NCBI GenBank assembly: GCA_965372355.1 | Contig: CBDVBZ010000079.1 | Location: forward strand, 1-16,782 | Length of the DNA: 16,782 bases | DNA from: CBDVBZ01 sp965372355 | Lineage (GTDB): Bacteria; Krumholzibacteriota; Krumholzibacteriia; WVZY01 | Reading direction: 5' to 3' | In this document: one piece after another, positions 6,499-13,118 of the stretch | Layout of the letters: each line of letters begins with the position of its first letter | How positions within the stretch are numbered: position 1 is the first letter of the stretch | Made by a program: the position numbers and the translations under genes | Notes under the pieces: model-generated | Seen by the model: only the letters and a program-made list of their open reading frames with translations | What the model was told of the DNA's origin: nothing | Databases searched by the model: none

Positions 6499-7773
6499 TT
6501 AGGGGGGCCGGGCGCTGACGAGGTCGGCGCGTGCGGGGGTGGACTGGGCCAGGGCATCGGTTGTCTCCAGGATCGTTCCCGCTCCGACGCGGTAACGCTC
6601 CTCGGCAAGCCGGAGGTTCTCCTTGCCCTGTTCCGTCGTTTGCCGGGAGACACGCGCCCGCTCTTCGGCTTCTTTGAGACTCAGGTAAATCGTCTTCACC
6701 TGGAGAATCGCATCGAGTTTGGCCTGCTTGTAGGTCAGCTCCGCGATCCGCTCCTGTGCCCGCGCGTTTAGGATCGATGACTTCGTCTGGTAGCGATCGA
6801 ATATGTTCCAGTTCATCGCGATTCCGACCGCCCACGAATACTCATTTATAAAGAAATTGGCATTGGGGGGAAAACTTCGATCGTTCCAACGGTAGTTCCA
6901 CGAGGCGGCCAGTGTCGGCCAGCGGCGGTTCGTGGTCGCCGTAACGTTGTCGCTGGCGGCCTCCATACGCTCCCGCGTGCCCAACAGATCCGGACGGTGC
7001 TCGAGCATGTAGGCGACCTCGGCCTCGAGGTCGGGATCGATCCTTGTGATTGCCAGCGACGTGTCGACCTGGAGGGACTGGTTGATCGGGAGGTTGAGTG
7101 TCGACGAGAGGGTCGCGCGCGATATCTCGGCGTTGTTCCGTGTAACGATCTGCTCTAGTTCGGTGTTTCCCAGACGGACCTTCGCCTGGAGTACATCCGC
7201 CTTGGTATTCGATCCGATGGCGAAAAACGCCTCGACCTGGTCGAGGTTCCTCTGCGCGGCCTTGACGCTCTCATTCGCAACCAGTATCAGGTACTCGTTT
7301 CGCACGAGGTTGTAGTACTCACGAACCACCTGAGCGGCGATCACGTCCTTCTGATACTGCAGACCGAACTCCGAGCCTTTTGCGTTGTGTCTTGAGGCCT
7401 GGAGGGTCTTGACATTGGACAGCCAGTCAAAAAGCATGATGCTCGAGTTGAACCCGAACGAGTAGCTCTCGAAGTTGAACCCGCTCTGCAGGATCGGGCG
7501 CCCCTGCGGATCGAACGAGACCGACCCCGTGGGCCCGATATAGCTGTGACCCGCGTATGCGTTCGTCGAGAGGTCCGGGAGGAAGGCCCCCCAGCTAGCG
7601 AGGACGTTCTGCCGCGACACCTGGAGCTGCTGCCGGCTCTGGCCGACGGCCGTCGACACATCCACGGCCCTGTCAAGGGCCCCCTCGAGCGATAGGACCT
7701 CCTGGGCACCCACCCGGCTCCCACACACCGACATGCCTAAAACGAGTATTAGTACGGCTATACCTTTTCTCAT
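6499..7773 (-). CDS. TolC-family outer-membrane channel protein, C-terminally truncated
   Basis: A 424-aa protein with a signal peptide (MRKGIAVLILVLGMSVCGSR, cleavage near VGA-Q) and the two-repeat TolC/OEP pattern: long coiled-coil helices in each half, a first beta segment near 72-115 (YAGHSYIGPTGSV...), a second near 285-325 (WPTLAASWNYRW..., GIAMNWNIFDRYQ), and the tip motif EERYRVGAGTILETTDA near the end. TolC proteins trimerise into a channel spanning outer membrane and periplasm for efflux or type I secretion. Here the family match stops at ARADLVSAR, then PP and TAA; homologues continue for about 20-30 residues (a Y.Y..A..RL..A helix) that I find in no downstream frame. The ATG at 7773 has GGAAGGTG nine bases upstream, and a promoter lies at 7894-7866. 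No membrane-fusion protein or inner-membrane pump is encoded nearby, so its partner is unknown. Confidence 0.85.
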   Translation of the reverse strand: MRKGIAVLILVLGMSVCGSRVGAQEVLSLEGALDRAVDVSTAVGQSRQQLQVSRQNVLASWGAFLPDLSTNAYAGHSYIGPTGSVSFDPQGRPILQSGFNFESYSFGFNSSIMLFDWLSNVKTLQASRHNAKGSEFGLQYQKDVIAAQVVREYYNLVRNEYLILVANESVKAAQRNLDQVEAFFAIGSNTKADVLQAKVRLGNTELEQIVTRNNAEISRATLSSTLNLPINQSLQVDTSLAITRIDPDLEAEVAYMLEHRPDLLGTRERMEAASDNVTATTNRRWPTLAASWNYRWNDRSFPPNANFFINEYSWAVGIAMNWNIFDRYQTKSSILNARAQERIAELTYKQAKLDAILQVKTIYLSLKEAEERARVSRQTTEQGKENLRLAEERYRVGAGTILETTDALAQSTPARADLVSARPP

Positions 7774-7865
7774 CTGCGCACCTTCCGGGATTTGAAGCGG
7801 AGGATCTTCTGTCCAGCCTGTAGGGGAATTATACGTAAGGGGATTCAGTTTGTTGCGTTTGTAGG

Positions 7866-7894
7866 ATTATAGGCCTTCGCACCCCCGGTGGAAA
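7866..7894 (-). promoter_or_regulatory. Promoter for the tolC-like/GWxTD/peptide-importer unit
   Basis: On the minus strand TTTCCA (7894-7889) is followed after exactly 17 bases by a perfect TATAAT (7871-7866), about 90 bp before the TolC-like start codon. A second TATAAT further downstream (around 7830) has no acceptable -35. A loose hairpin (7880-7888 with 7905-7912: CACCCCCGG against CCGGGGTG, one bulge) overlaps the -35 and lies in the 3' end of the tonB transcript. There is no T-run after it, so I do not call a terminator. Confidence 0.6.
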
Positions 7895-7930
7895 GCAAAA
7901 ATCGCCGGGGTGGGGGCTCGGGGGCGGCCC

Positions 7931-8560
7931 CTAGTGCAAGCGGAAATGGAACGGAATCATCACGTGGGCCTTGACCGGCGTCGTACGCTGTTTGGCAGGG
8001 TTGAAACGGCACTTCTTCGCCGCCGCCAAAGCCGCCTTTTCCATCGCAGGCGTCACATCCGAGCTGATCAAAGACACGTGTAGCACCTTGCCGTCCTCGG
8101 CGACCAGGACCTTGACGCGCACGGTGCCCTCGATACCCGCCTCACGGGCCAGCACGGGGTAATCCGGCGCCTCGAAGTACACCATGGTAGGCGGCTGGTC
8201 AAAGGCAAGAAACACACCGCTATCACTGCCACCGGGCGGTGGTGGTGGCGGCATGTCTTCGAAATCGTCGAATGTCGTCTCCGGGAGGTCCTCCGTGTCC
8301 GCCTCTTCGTCATCCGCCGCCTCGACGGGCACCTGCGGCATCGCGATTTCTTTGGGTGGAGGTGGGATCTCGATATTGTCGGGTACGTCTACAACCATAA
8401 ATGTTTCTTCTTTGAGTTTGTACGGCTTGAACGTAAACGGAGGCGATAGCACAAACAACGCGACGTGAAACAACACCGCGCCGAACAGCGCATACCGCAC
8501 ATACTTGGGATAGGAAGCCTTGAAGGCCTTGTTGGCAGATACCTGAATTGCGCTTGCCAT
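7931..8560 (-). CDS. tonB: TonB-family energy transducer
   Basis: A 209-aa protein with the TonB layout: a short cytoplasmic start, one membrane anchor (about residues 21-39) carrying His32 in a position comparable to the conserved histidine of the TonB anchor, a proline-rich periplasmic spacer (PPPP at 66-69, six prolines at 104-109, with an acidic patch at 83-103) and a C-terminal TonB domain (about 123-209). In that domain PDYPVLAREAGIEGTVRVKV (132-151), the AMEKAALAAAKKCRFNPAK segment (172-190) and VMIPFHF near the end are characteristic. It transmits the ion-motive force harvested by ExbB/ExbD to outer-membrane receptors, most plausibly the receptor encoded at 16202-13119. The spacer is short compared with enterobacterial TonB. 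It starts two bases after the exbD stop with GGTAGG as ribosome-binding site and is the last gene of its unit. Confidence 0.93.
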   Translation of the reverse strand: MASAIQVSANKAFKASYPKYVRYALFGAVLFHVALFVLSPPFTFKPYKLKEETFMVVDVPDNIEIPPPPKEIAMPQVPVEAADDEEADTEDLPETTFDDFEDMPPPPPPGGSDSGVFLAFDQPPTMVYFEAPDYPVLAREAGIEGTVRVKVLVAEDGKVLHVSLISSDVTPAMEKAALAAAKKCRFNPAKQRTTPVKAHVMIPFHFRLH

Positions 8561-8562
8561 TG

Positions 8563-8982
8563 TCAGCGCCTACCTCTGGCCCTCTCCGGGTCGCTTGTAA
8601 ACGACACGCGGATCGCGTTGGCCTCCTTGAGCTGTTCCATGACCTCGTGGACGATACCCGCGGGTGTTCGGGTGTCTGCGTTGAAGGCCACGATGAGCAG
8701 CGGGTTCTCTCTGAGAGCGTTGGTCATGATCTCACTGATCTGGTGGACTCTCACGAGCTTGTCCTGGATCGATATGTATCCTGACGCATCGATCCACACC
8801 CTCATTATCTGCTCACGCTTCTGTTTCGCCACCGTCTCTGCCCTCGGCAAATTAATCTCCAGGCCGTCTTCCAACTTGAATATAGTTGTCACCATAAAGA
8901 AGATCAACAGCAGGAAGGCGATGTCCGCCATCGAGGACGTCGGTACAGTGTTTTCTATTTTGGAATCTCTTTCGAACTTCAT
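8563..8982 (-). CDS. exbD: ExbD/TolR-family proton-channel subunit (second copy)
   Basis: A 139-aa inner-membrane protein with one helix (about residues 20-36, MADIAFLLLIFFMVTTIF). Asp20 at its start corresponds to the proton-handling aspartate of ExbD. A periplasmic domain follows (INLPRAETV..., IVHEVMEQLKEANAIRVSF). With ExbB it forms the motor that energises TonB. It lies 16 bases after the first exbD and 2 bases before tonB, with GAGG in front of the ATG. The two ExbD proteins share the membrane segment but differ in the N-terminal tail (acidic/polar here, strongly basic in the other) and in the periplasmic part, consistent with two distinct subunits rather than a recent duplication. Confidence 0.93.
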   Translation of the reverse strand: MKFERDSKIENTVPTSSMADIAFLLLIFFMVTTIFKLEDGLEINLPRAETVAKQKREQIMRVWIDASGYISIQDKLVRVHQISEIMTNALRENPLLIVAFNADTRTPAGIVHEVMEQLKEANAIRVSFTSDPERARGRR

Positions 8983-8998
8983 AGATCAAAAATCCTCG

Positions 8999-9397
8999 TC
9001 ATAACCGCATGGTTTTTAAGGAGATCCGCCTGGCGTTCGCCAGCCGCAGCTCATCCAGAATATCGATCATCAAACCGTAATCGCTGTCGGGGTGCGACTC
9101 GACGACAACGATCAGTTTCGCGGTTTCTGCGATCTTGCGTTCGATCAGCCCGCGAAGATTGGCGAGCGGCACGATGTCCTTTTCTATCACGATCGAGCCG
9201 TTTGCGTGAGCCTCGATAACAAGGATGTCCTTCCGCTTCACCTTTACGTTCGTAGACGTCTTGCCGGGGAGCACGAGCGGGATACCTTGTTCGAGAGCAA
9301 AAATCGTCGTCACCAGAAAGAAGATCAGGAGCAGGAACGCGATATCCGACATCGCGGCCGCCTGAATCTCCTGGTTGACTCTTTTCTTCTTCTTCAC
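8999..9397 (-). CDS. exbD: ExbD/TolR-family proton-channel subunit (first copy)
   Basis: A 132-aa protein starting at GTG 9397: a basic tail (MKKKKRVNQEIQAA), one helix (MSDIAFLLLIFFLVTTIF, about residues 16-33) with the key Asp18, and a periplasmic ExbD domain (IPLVLPGKTSTNVKV..., DYGLMIDILDELRLANARRI). The frame is open upstream to 9493 but that part overlaps exbB and is not membrane-protein-like, so the GTG, four bases after the exbB stop and preceded by AGAGGGA, is chosen. It forms the stator/proton channel with ExbB, alone or as a heterodimer with the second ExbD. Confidence 0.92.
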   Translation of the reverse strand: MKKKKRVNQEIQAAAMSDIAFLLLIFFLVTTIFALEQGIPLVLPGKTSTNVKVKRKDILVIEAHANGSIVIEKDIVPLANLRGLIERKIAETAKLIVVVESHPDSDYGLMIDILDELRLANARRISLKTMRL

Positions 9398-9401
9398 TTG
9401 A

Positions 9402-10271
9402 CTATCCCTCTGAGGCTTCGAGCTCAATGAGTTCGTTGACCAACTCGGCGCTGGCTTCTTCCATCTCGGTGATAAAACGGTCGATCTGCGCAACGAAGTA
9501 GTTGTGCATGATGTTCATCGGAATGGCAATGATAAGACCCGTCGCCGTTGTGATGAGCGCCTCCTGGATACCCTTGGCCACGAGTTTTGCGCTCACCTGC
9601 TCGGCCTCGGCGATCGCCGCGAACGCGCTGATCATACCGGAGACGGTTCCGAGAAACCCTAGCAGCGGGGCAACGTTACCGACCGTTGCGATGGCCACGA
9701 GCCCGCGTTCCAGGAATGACATCTCGATGGTGCCCGATGTCTCAATCGCCTTCTCGACAGCGGCAGGACCATGACTCGCACGCAGGAGACCCGAGTGCAG
9801 AATTGCGGCAATCGGTCCTCTCGTTCGCTCGAGTTCTTCCATACCACCCTGCACCCCTTTTTCGCGCAGGGCACGTATCACCCTCCCCATGAGCGCGCGA
9901 ACGTTTGTACGCGCACGCGAAAGCGTCCAGAAACGTTCGATGATAAACACAAGACCAAAGATCGAAAAAAAGAGCAACGGGTACATGAACAATCCACCGG
10001 CAAGAAAGTTCTTTCCAATACCGCTACGCTTCACGCGATTGATCATGCCGCTCTGTTCTTTTTTGATCAACGCCTGGATCTCGGTGGCGACCGCCGTCGA
10101 GTCGTTCGGAGCCATTGCGAGCGAATCCGTGGCGGGAATGGTAGTTATGGCCGCCGGAGTCGCCGGGTCTGCTTCCTGTTCCTGAGCCATCGCACTAACG
10201 CAGACACTCGTCATCAACAACACAAACGCTATGAAAGGAAGCGCTCTCTTTACATCATGAATCGCGTGCAT
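9402..10271 (-). CDS. exbB: ExbB/TolQ/MotA-family proton channel with N-terminal signal sequence
   Basis: A 289-aa protein. Residues 1-29 are a signal peptide (ALPFIAFVLLMTSVCVSAMA), followed by a low-complexity Ala/Thr/Pro-rich periplasmic stretch to about 70 and then the MotA/TolQ/ExbB core: helix 1 at about 89-111 (GGLFMYPLLFFSIFGLVFII), a cytoplasmic loop, helix 2 at 191-220 with GFLGTVSGM, and helix 3 at 236-260 with EALITTATGLIIAIP. Thr209 and Thr242 match the two conserved channel threonines of ExbB by motif. The signal-sequence-bearing form is longer than E. coli ExbB (244 aa) and is known in several FCB and proteobacterial lineages. AAGGAG at 10286-10281 precedes the ATG by nine bases. 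It is the first gene of the exbB-exbD-exbD-tonB unit, driven by the promoter at 10403-10375. Confidence 0.94.
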   Translation of the reverse strand: MHAIHDVKRALPFIAFVLLMTSVCVSAMAQEQEADPATPAAITTIPATDSLAMAPNDSTAVATEIQALIKKEQSGMINRVKRSGIGKNFLAGGLFMYPLLFFSIFGLVFIIERFWTLSRARTNVRALMGRVIRALREKGVQGGMEELERTRGPIAAILHSGLLRASHGPAAVEKAIETSGTIEMSFLERGLVAIATVGNVAPLLGFLGTVSGMISAFAAIAEAEQVSAKLVAKGIQEALITTATGLIIAIPMNIMHNYFVAQIDRFITEMEEASAELVNELIELEASEG

Positions 10272-10288
10272 CGCAAAGAACTCCTTTT

Positions 10289-10300
10289 ACCTGAACAGGT
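10289..10300. promoter_or_regulatory. Small dyad next to the exbB ribosome-binding site
   Basis: ACCTG and CAGGT are 5-bp inverted arms around two bases, two bases upstream of the AAGGAG of exbB. It could be a short mRNA hairpin or a protein site; the arms are too short for more than a tentative note. Confidence 0.2.
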
Positions 10301-10374
10301 GAATGTTGTAGGGAATCTTGAAACCGATGTTTTGCAAAGAAACAGAACGCGCATTTTTCTAAAAGATATCGATG

Positions 10375-10403
10375 ACTATAAATGACCCAACGCTATGTGT
10401 CAA
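10375..10403 (-). promoter_or_regulatory. Strong promoter for exbB-exbD-exbD-tonB
   Basis: On the minus strand TTGACA (10403-10398), a 17-base spacer, then TATAGT (10380-10375): a perfect -35 and a five-of-six -10. An A/T-rich stretch lies immediately upstream (10404-10411). The start point near 10368 gives a leader of about 95 nt before exbB. It separates the energy unit from the receptor unit, although read-through from the GWxTD gene is possible because no convincing intrinsic terminator is seen in 10404-10464. Confidence 0.75.
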
Positions 10404-10464
10404 TTAAAAATACAGCCGTCAGGGATTCGAAACCAGGTGGGGTAGCTGAACCGGGACTGCGTCG

Positions 10465-11997
10465 CTACTTATTGGACATCGAGGAGCTTGACTCTAGTCT
10501 ATACCGTCCGTAACCCTCTCTGTCAATGAAAATAAACCGCAGCCCATGGTCCGGCTCGAGGGCCCTGTCCCGCTTACGGATGGGGTCACCAGACTGGTTG
10601 TAGACCCACAGCTCGTACGGATAGGCGACCTCCCCGCCTTCGCCAACAGCCCCGAGACGCCTCGGATCAACGATGATATTCTGCTGAGGTCGCGCGTACC
10701 CAAGCCGTCCCCCGGTATTGCTGAAATTCACCGCGTGAAACCTGTCTTCCACCTTCTGGAGCGCATCCGACATCGACTCACGGTTGAGCGGCATGACCTC
10801 CACGATTTTCTCGTCCGGCGGGCCGTACTTGAGATAGATCAATCCCCTGTCCGAGTACACGCCCAGTTGGTAATCCGTGTATCTCGCGTCGACGTACGCC
10901 AATCGCTCCAGATACTTCTCGTAGGCCTCGTTCACGCCCGTCGTCGGATCCGGATCGATGTCCTTCCACATGGCCTGAACGATCGCCTCCTGCTCACCAA
11001 TGCTCTTCTGGGCAAAACCCTTGAAGTCCTTTTCGTCGACGAGAAACTTCGCCTCCTGAATGAAGTCGCGACGGGCCACCTCCCATGTCCGCATATCCCA
11101 GGCGACGCTAAAGCTCCCCGCCGGACGGCGAACGAGCGCCTTGTCACGCACCCCCGCGCTGATGTACAACGAGTACTTGCCCGCGGGAAAGAGGTTCAGA
11201 TCCTCCGTGATCAGGATCGGGTACGTGGCGACGTCGTTCTGCATGTCGCCAGAGGCCGCTGTCTCGACCGCCGGGATCACAACGGACGATTCCGTCACTT
11301 TCTCGCCCTGGTCGTCGAGGATCGCGGTCTTGATCTCGAGATCCTGGTAGGTGATCGCCCTCGGCACGTAGGCCTCCACAAACACGCTGACCGAATCGCG
11401 ATAGAGCCCATACATCCGCGAGGGGTTCGCAACATAGGTTTTTTCGTCACCCGGCCGGCCGACCTTCCAGAGATACCGGGGGTCGCTCAGCGATACTTTG
11501 TTATTCGGGAACGTCGGCACTTCGAGCGGATACTTCGTGATCTCGGATTTGTTGTACTTGTTCTTCATCATCCCCAGCACCGTAACCTTTGGGGAGTACC
11601 AGTCTTCGATCGCGCACGAGAGCGTGTAGACCCCCTCGCCGAGCGAGTAGCTCTTTGTCATAGTGTGAAACCAGGCCGGATTCGCCGCTTGCTCCGGCGC
11701 TTCGACGATCATCTTGAACTCGTCGCTTTGCTTCACGACCGTCTTACCGGCGGAGTCACGGATCAGGATGGATATGCGCGGCTTCGCTTCGTATCTTCCC
11801 CCAACCTCCTTGAAACGAAACCCCGCGTTGGGCAACCGCAGATAGATGTCCTGCCGGGTCGAACCATCGGGCATCCGAAAAGCGGCGGAATCGAGAAAGA
11901 ACTCGAAGTCGCCCCTACCCACGACCTCTCCTGCGCCGCAGGTAGCCGAAAATGCAACCGAGCAAAACAGGGCAATCAGAATCGCTCGCAGAAGCAT
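10465..11997 (-). CDS. GWxTD-type exported protein with degenerate signature motif
   Basis: From the ATG at 11997 this is a 510-aa protein with a signal peptide (MLLRAILIALFCSVAFSATC, first 20 residues), a large beta-rich middle that probably holds two immunoglobulin-like domains, and a C-terminal region matching the GWxTD domain of the 428-aa paralogue: MWKDIDPDPTTGVNEAYEKY (344-363) aligns with its FW..RDP.P.T..NE, and YSDRGLIYLKYGPPDE (381-396) aligns with the signature. The G-W-x-T-D itself has become G-V-Y-S-D. An ELWVY segment (about 462-466) and FIFIDREGYGRYRL near the end complete the domain, with an insertion of about 50 residues relative to the paralogue. The frame extends to a GTG at 12030, but that codon lies inside a perfect palindrome; GGGTGGG upstream of 11997 supports the shorter form. 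It ends the receptor/PorV unit. Function unknown. Confidence 0.87.
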   Translation of the reverse strand: MLLRAILIALFCSVAFSATCGAGEVVGRGDFEFFLDSAAFRMPDGSTRQDIYLRLPNAGFRFKEVGGRYEAKPRISILIRDSAGKTVVKQSDEFKMIVEAPEQAANPAWFHTMTKSYSLGEGVYTLSCAIEDWYSPKVTVLGMMKNKYNKSEITKYPLEVPTFPNNKVSLSDPRYLWKVGRPGDEKTYVANPSRMYGLYRDSVSVFVEAYVPRAITYQDLEIKTAILDDQGEKVTESSVVIPAVETAASGDMQNDVATYPILITEDLNLFPAGKYSLYISAGVRDKALVRRPAGSFSVAWDMRTWEVARRDFIQEAKFLVDEKDFKGFAQKSIGEQEAIVQAMWKDIDPDPTTGVNEAYEKYLERLAYVDARYTDYQLGVYSDRGLIYLKYGPPDEKIVEVMPLNRESMSDALQKVEDRFHAVNFSNTGGRLGYARPQQNIIVDPRRLGAVGEGGEVAYPYELWVYNQSGDPIRKRDRALEPDHGLRFIFIDREGYGRYRLESSSSMSNK

Positions 11998-12022
11998 CGT
12001 TCGAACCCACCCTTTCAGTGAA

Positions 12023-12046
12023 ATGGGCACCCACGTGGGTGCCCAT
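12023..12046. repeat. Perfect 24-bp palindrome between the PorV-like and GWxTD genes
   Basis: The 24 bases starting ATGGGCACCC at 12023 are identical on both strands. As RNA this makes a stem of at least 10 bp with an ACGT loop, 39 bp after the stop of the PorV-like gene and 26 bp before the likely GWxTD start. Only a short TTTC follows, so it is at best a weak terminator. It may lower expression of the GWxTD gene relative to the receptor and PorV-like genes, serve as a processing site, or bind a dimeric regulator. Confidence 0.8.
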
Positions 12047-12085
12047 CATTCGGATCATTGCAGCAACTTCGACGCCAGATCGGTT

Positions 12086-13027
12086 CTAGTACTCGAAACC
12101 GACCGAGATCCGGTGGACATTGTCGAGGAATCCGAAATCGGTCCACGAATAGTCAAAGCTCAGATCGGACGTTTGCGTCGTGTCGATCCTCAAGCCAAAA
12201 CCGGCTGCTGGACCGGCGGCATCGTAATCGATATTGTACCCGCCGCGCAGGTAGAAAAACTGGTTGTACGCATACTCGGCACCGAGGTTCATACTTTCCG
12301 TGTTGTCGGAGGGATGCGCAAACTCCCCGACCGCGTCCATCTTGTGAGCACCTCGTTGATAGGCCGACACCGCCAAACCCACCTTGAACACGGTAGGCAT
12401 CTTGGATTCGCGGTCATCGTAGTTTACCTTGCCTCCCAGACTCTGGATCATCATACCGAGCCGCATACCGCTGAAACCGATACGGTAGATCAACCCGAAG
12501 TCAATGGCGTATGTGTTGACGCTCTTCTCGGCCAACCCCGAGTGAATGAAGTGCACCGTACCACCGGCGGAGAATTTGTCCGTAAAATACTGCGCGTACG
12601 AAAGACCGAAGGACATGTCACCAGCATCGAACTCTCGCCCCGTCCCATCGGGCAGAAAGATGGTCCGCTCCTTCTGAGGATCCATCGACAACGCCCTCGC
12701 CGACACTCCCCATGTCCCGGGCACAAACGGGAGCGAGAAAACCGCCGTGGCGTAGTCGAGGCTGATATCAGCAGGCCAAAACGTGTGTTCCAGCCTGATC
12801 GCGGTCCGCGTGATCTCCACCATCCCGGCTGGATTCCAATAGGTAGCCGAAGCGTCATTCGCGAGCGCCGTAAAAGCGCCCCCCATACCGGCGCCTCTCG
12901 GCGACGGAGGTATCTTCAGAAACGAGAACGCGAACGTCCCCACTTTGGCGAATGGCTCCGACGCAAGCAACTGTGTGGGCGCCAGCAATATCAAACACAA
13001 TGTCACGGCAATGATCTTCGAACGCAC
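12086..13027 (-). CDS. PorV/PorQ-family outer-membrane beta-barrel protein
   Basis: From the GTG at 13027 this is a 313-aa protein with a signal peptide (residues about 1-20, ending QLLAS), then the family's N-terminal hallmark RGAGMGGAFTALANDASATY followed by WNPAGM. This segment is typical of PorV/PorQ and related FadL-like barrels. Alternating barrel strands follow, and the chain ends in an aromatic FEY suited to the barrel assembly machinery. PorV is a shuttle component of the type IX secretion system in Bacteroidota, but the wider family occurs in many FCB bacteria without that system, and no other Por gene is visible here. The start is chosen over the TTG at 13033 because AGGAGG (13040-13035) is seven bases from the GTG and only one base from the TTG. 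It lies 91 bp after the receptor gene; a 5-bp hairpin in that gap is unremarkable. Confidence 0.88.
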   Translation of the reverse strand: MRSKIIAVTLCLILLAPTQLLASEPFAKVGTFAFSFLKIPPSPRGAGMGGAFTALANDASATYWNPAGMVEITRTAIRLEHTFWPADISLDYATAVFSLPFVPGTWGVSARALSMDPQKERTIFLPDGTGREFDAGDMSFGLSYAQYFTDKFSAGGTVHFIHSGLAEKSVNTYAIDFGLIYRIGFSGMRLGMMIQSLGGKVNYDDRESKMPTVFKVGLAVSAYQRGAHKMDAVGEFAHPSDNTESMNLGAEYAYNQFFYLRGGYNIDYDAAGPAAGFGLRIDTTQTSDLSFDYSWTDFGFLDNVHRISVGFEY

Positions 13028-13034
13028 GGCCAAA

Positions 13035-13040
13035 CCTCCT
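13035..13040 (-). promoter_or_regulatory. Shine-Dalgarno deciding the PorV-like start
   Basis: AGGAGG on the minus strand, seven bases from the GTG at 13027, rules out the TTG at 13033 as start. Confidence 0.75.
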
Positions 13041-13118
13041 CAGACTCCTGCGTATCGCGCAGTAGAAAGTGGGGACCTTCTATGAAAGCAACTTTTCACT
13101 TCTCGTCCATTCATCGAA

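Noticed and set aside
7880..7912. Intrinsic terminator after tonB
   Set aside because: A GC-rich imperfect stem exists but its loop is 16 bases and no T-run follows on the minus strand; it also overlaps the -35 of the next promoter.
10418..10440. T-arm-like TTCGAAT segment upstream of the exbB promoter
   Set aside because: Flanking bases do not form a T-stem and there is no acceptor or anticodon arm nearby; no tRNA or attachment site can be supported.
10546..12021. 491-codon open frame on the plus strand
   Set aside because: It lies entirely antisense to the 510-aa GWxTD-type gene, has no domain or ribosome-binding site, and has the biased Arg/His composition of a shadow frame in GC-rich coding DNA.
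11998..12030. GTG at 12030 as start of the 510-aa GWxTD-type protein
   Set aside because: The codon lies inside a perfect palindrome that would be folded in mRNA; the ATG at 11997 has a better upstream site and starts directly at the signal peptide.
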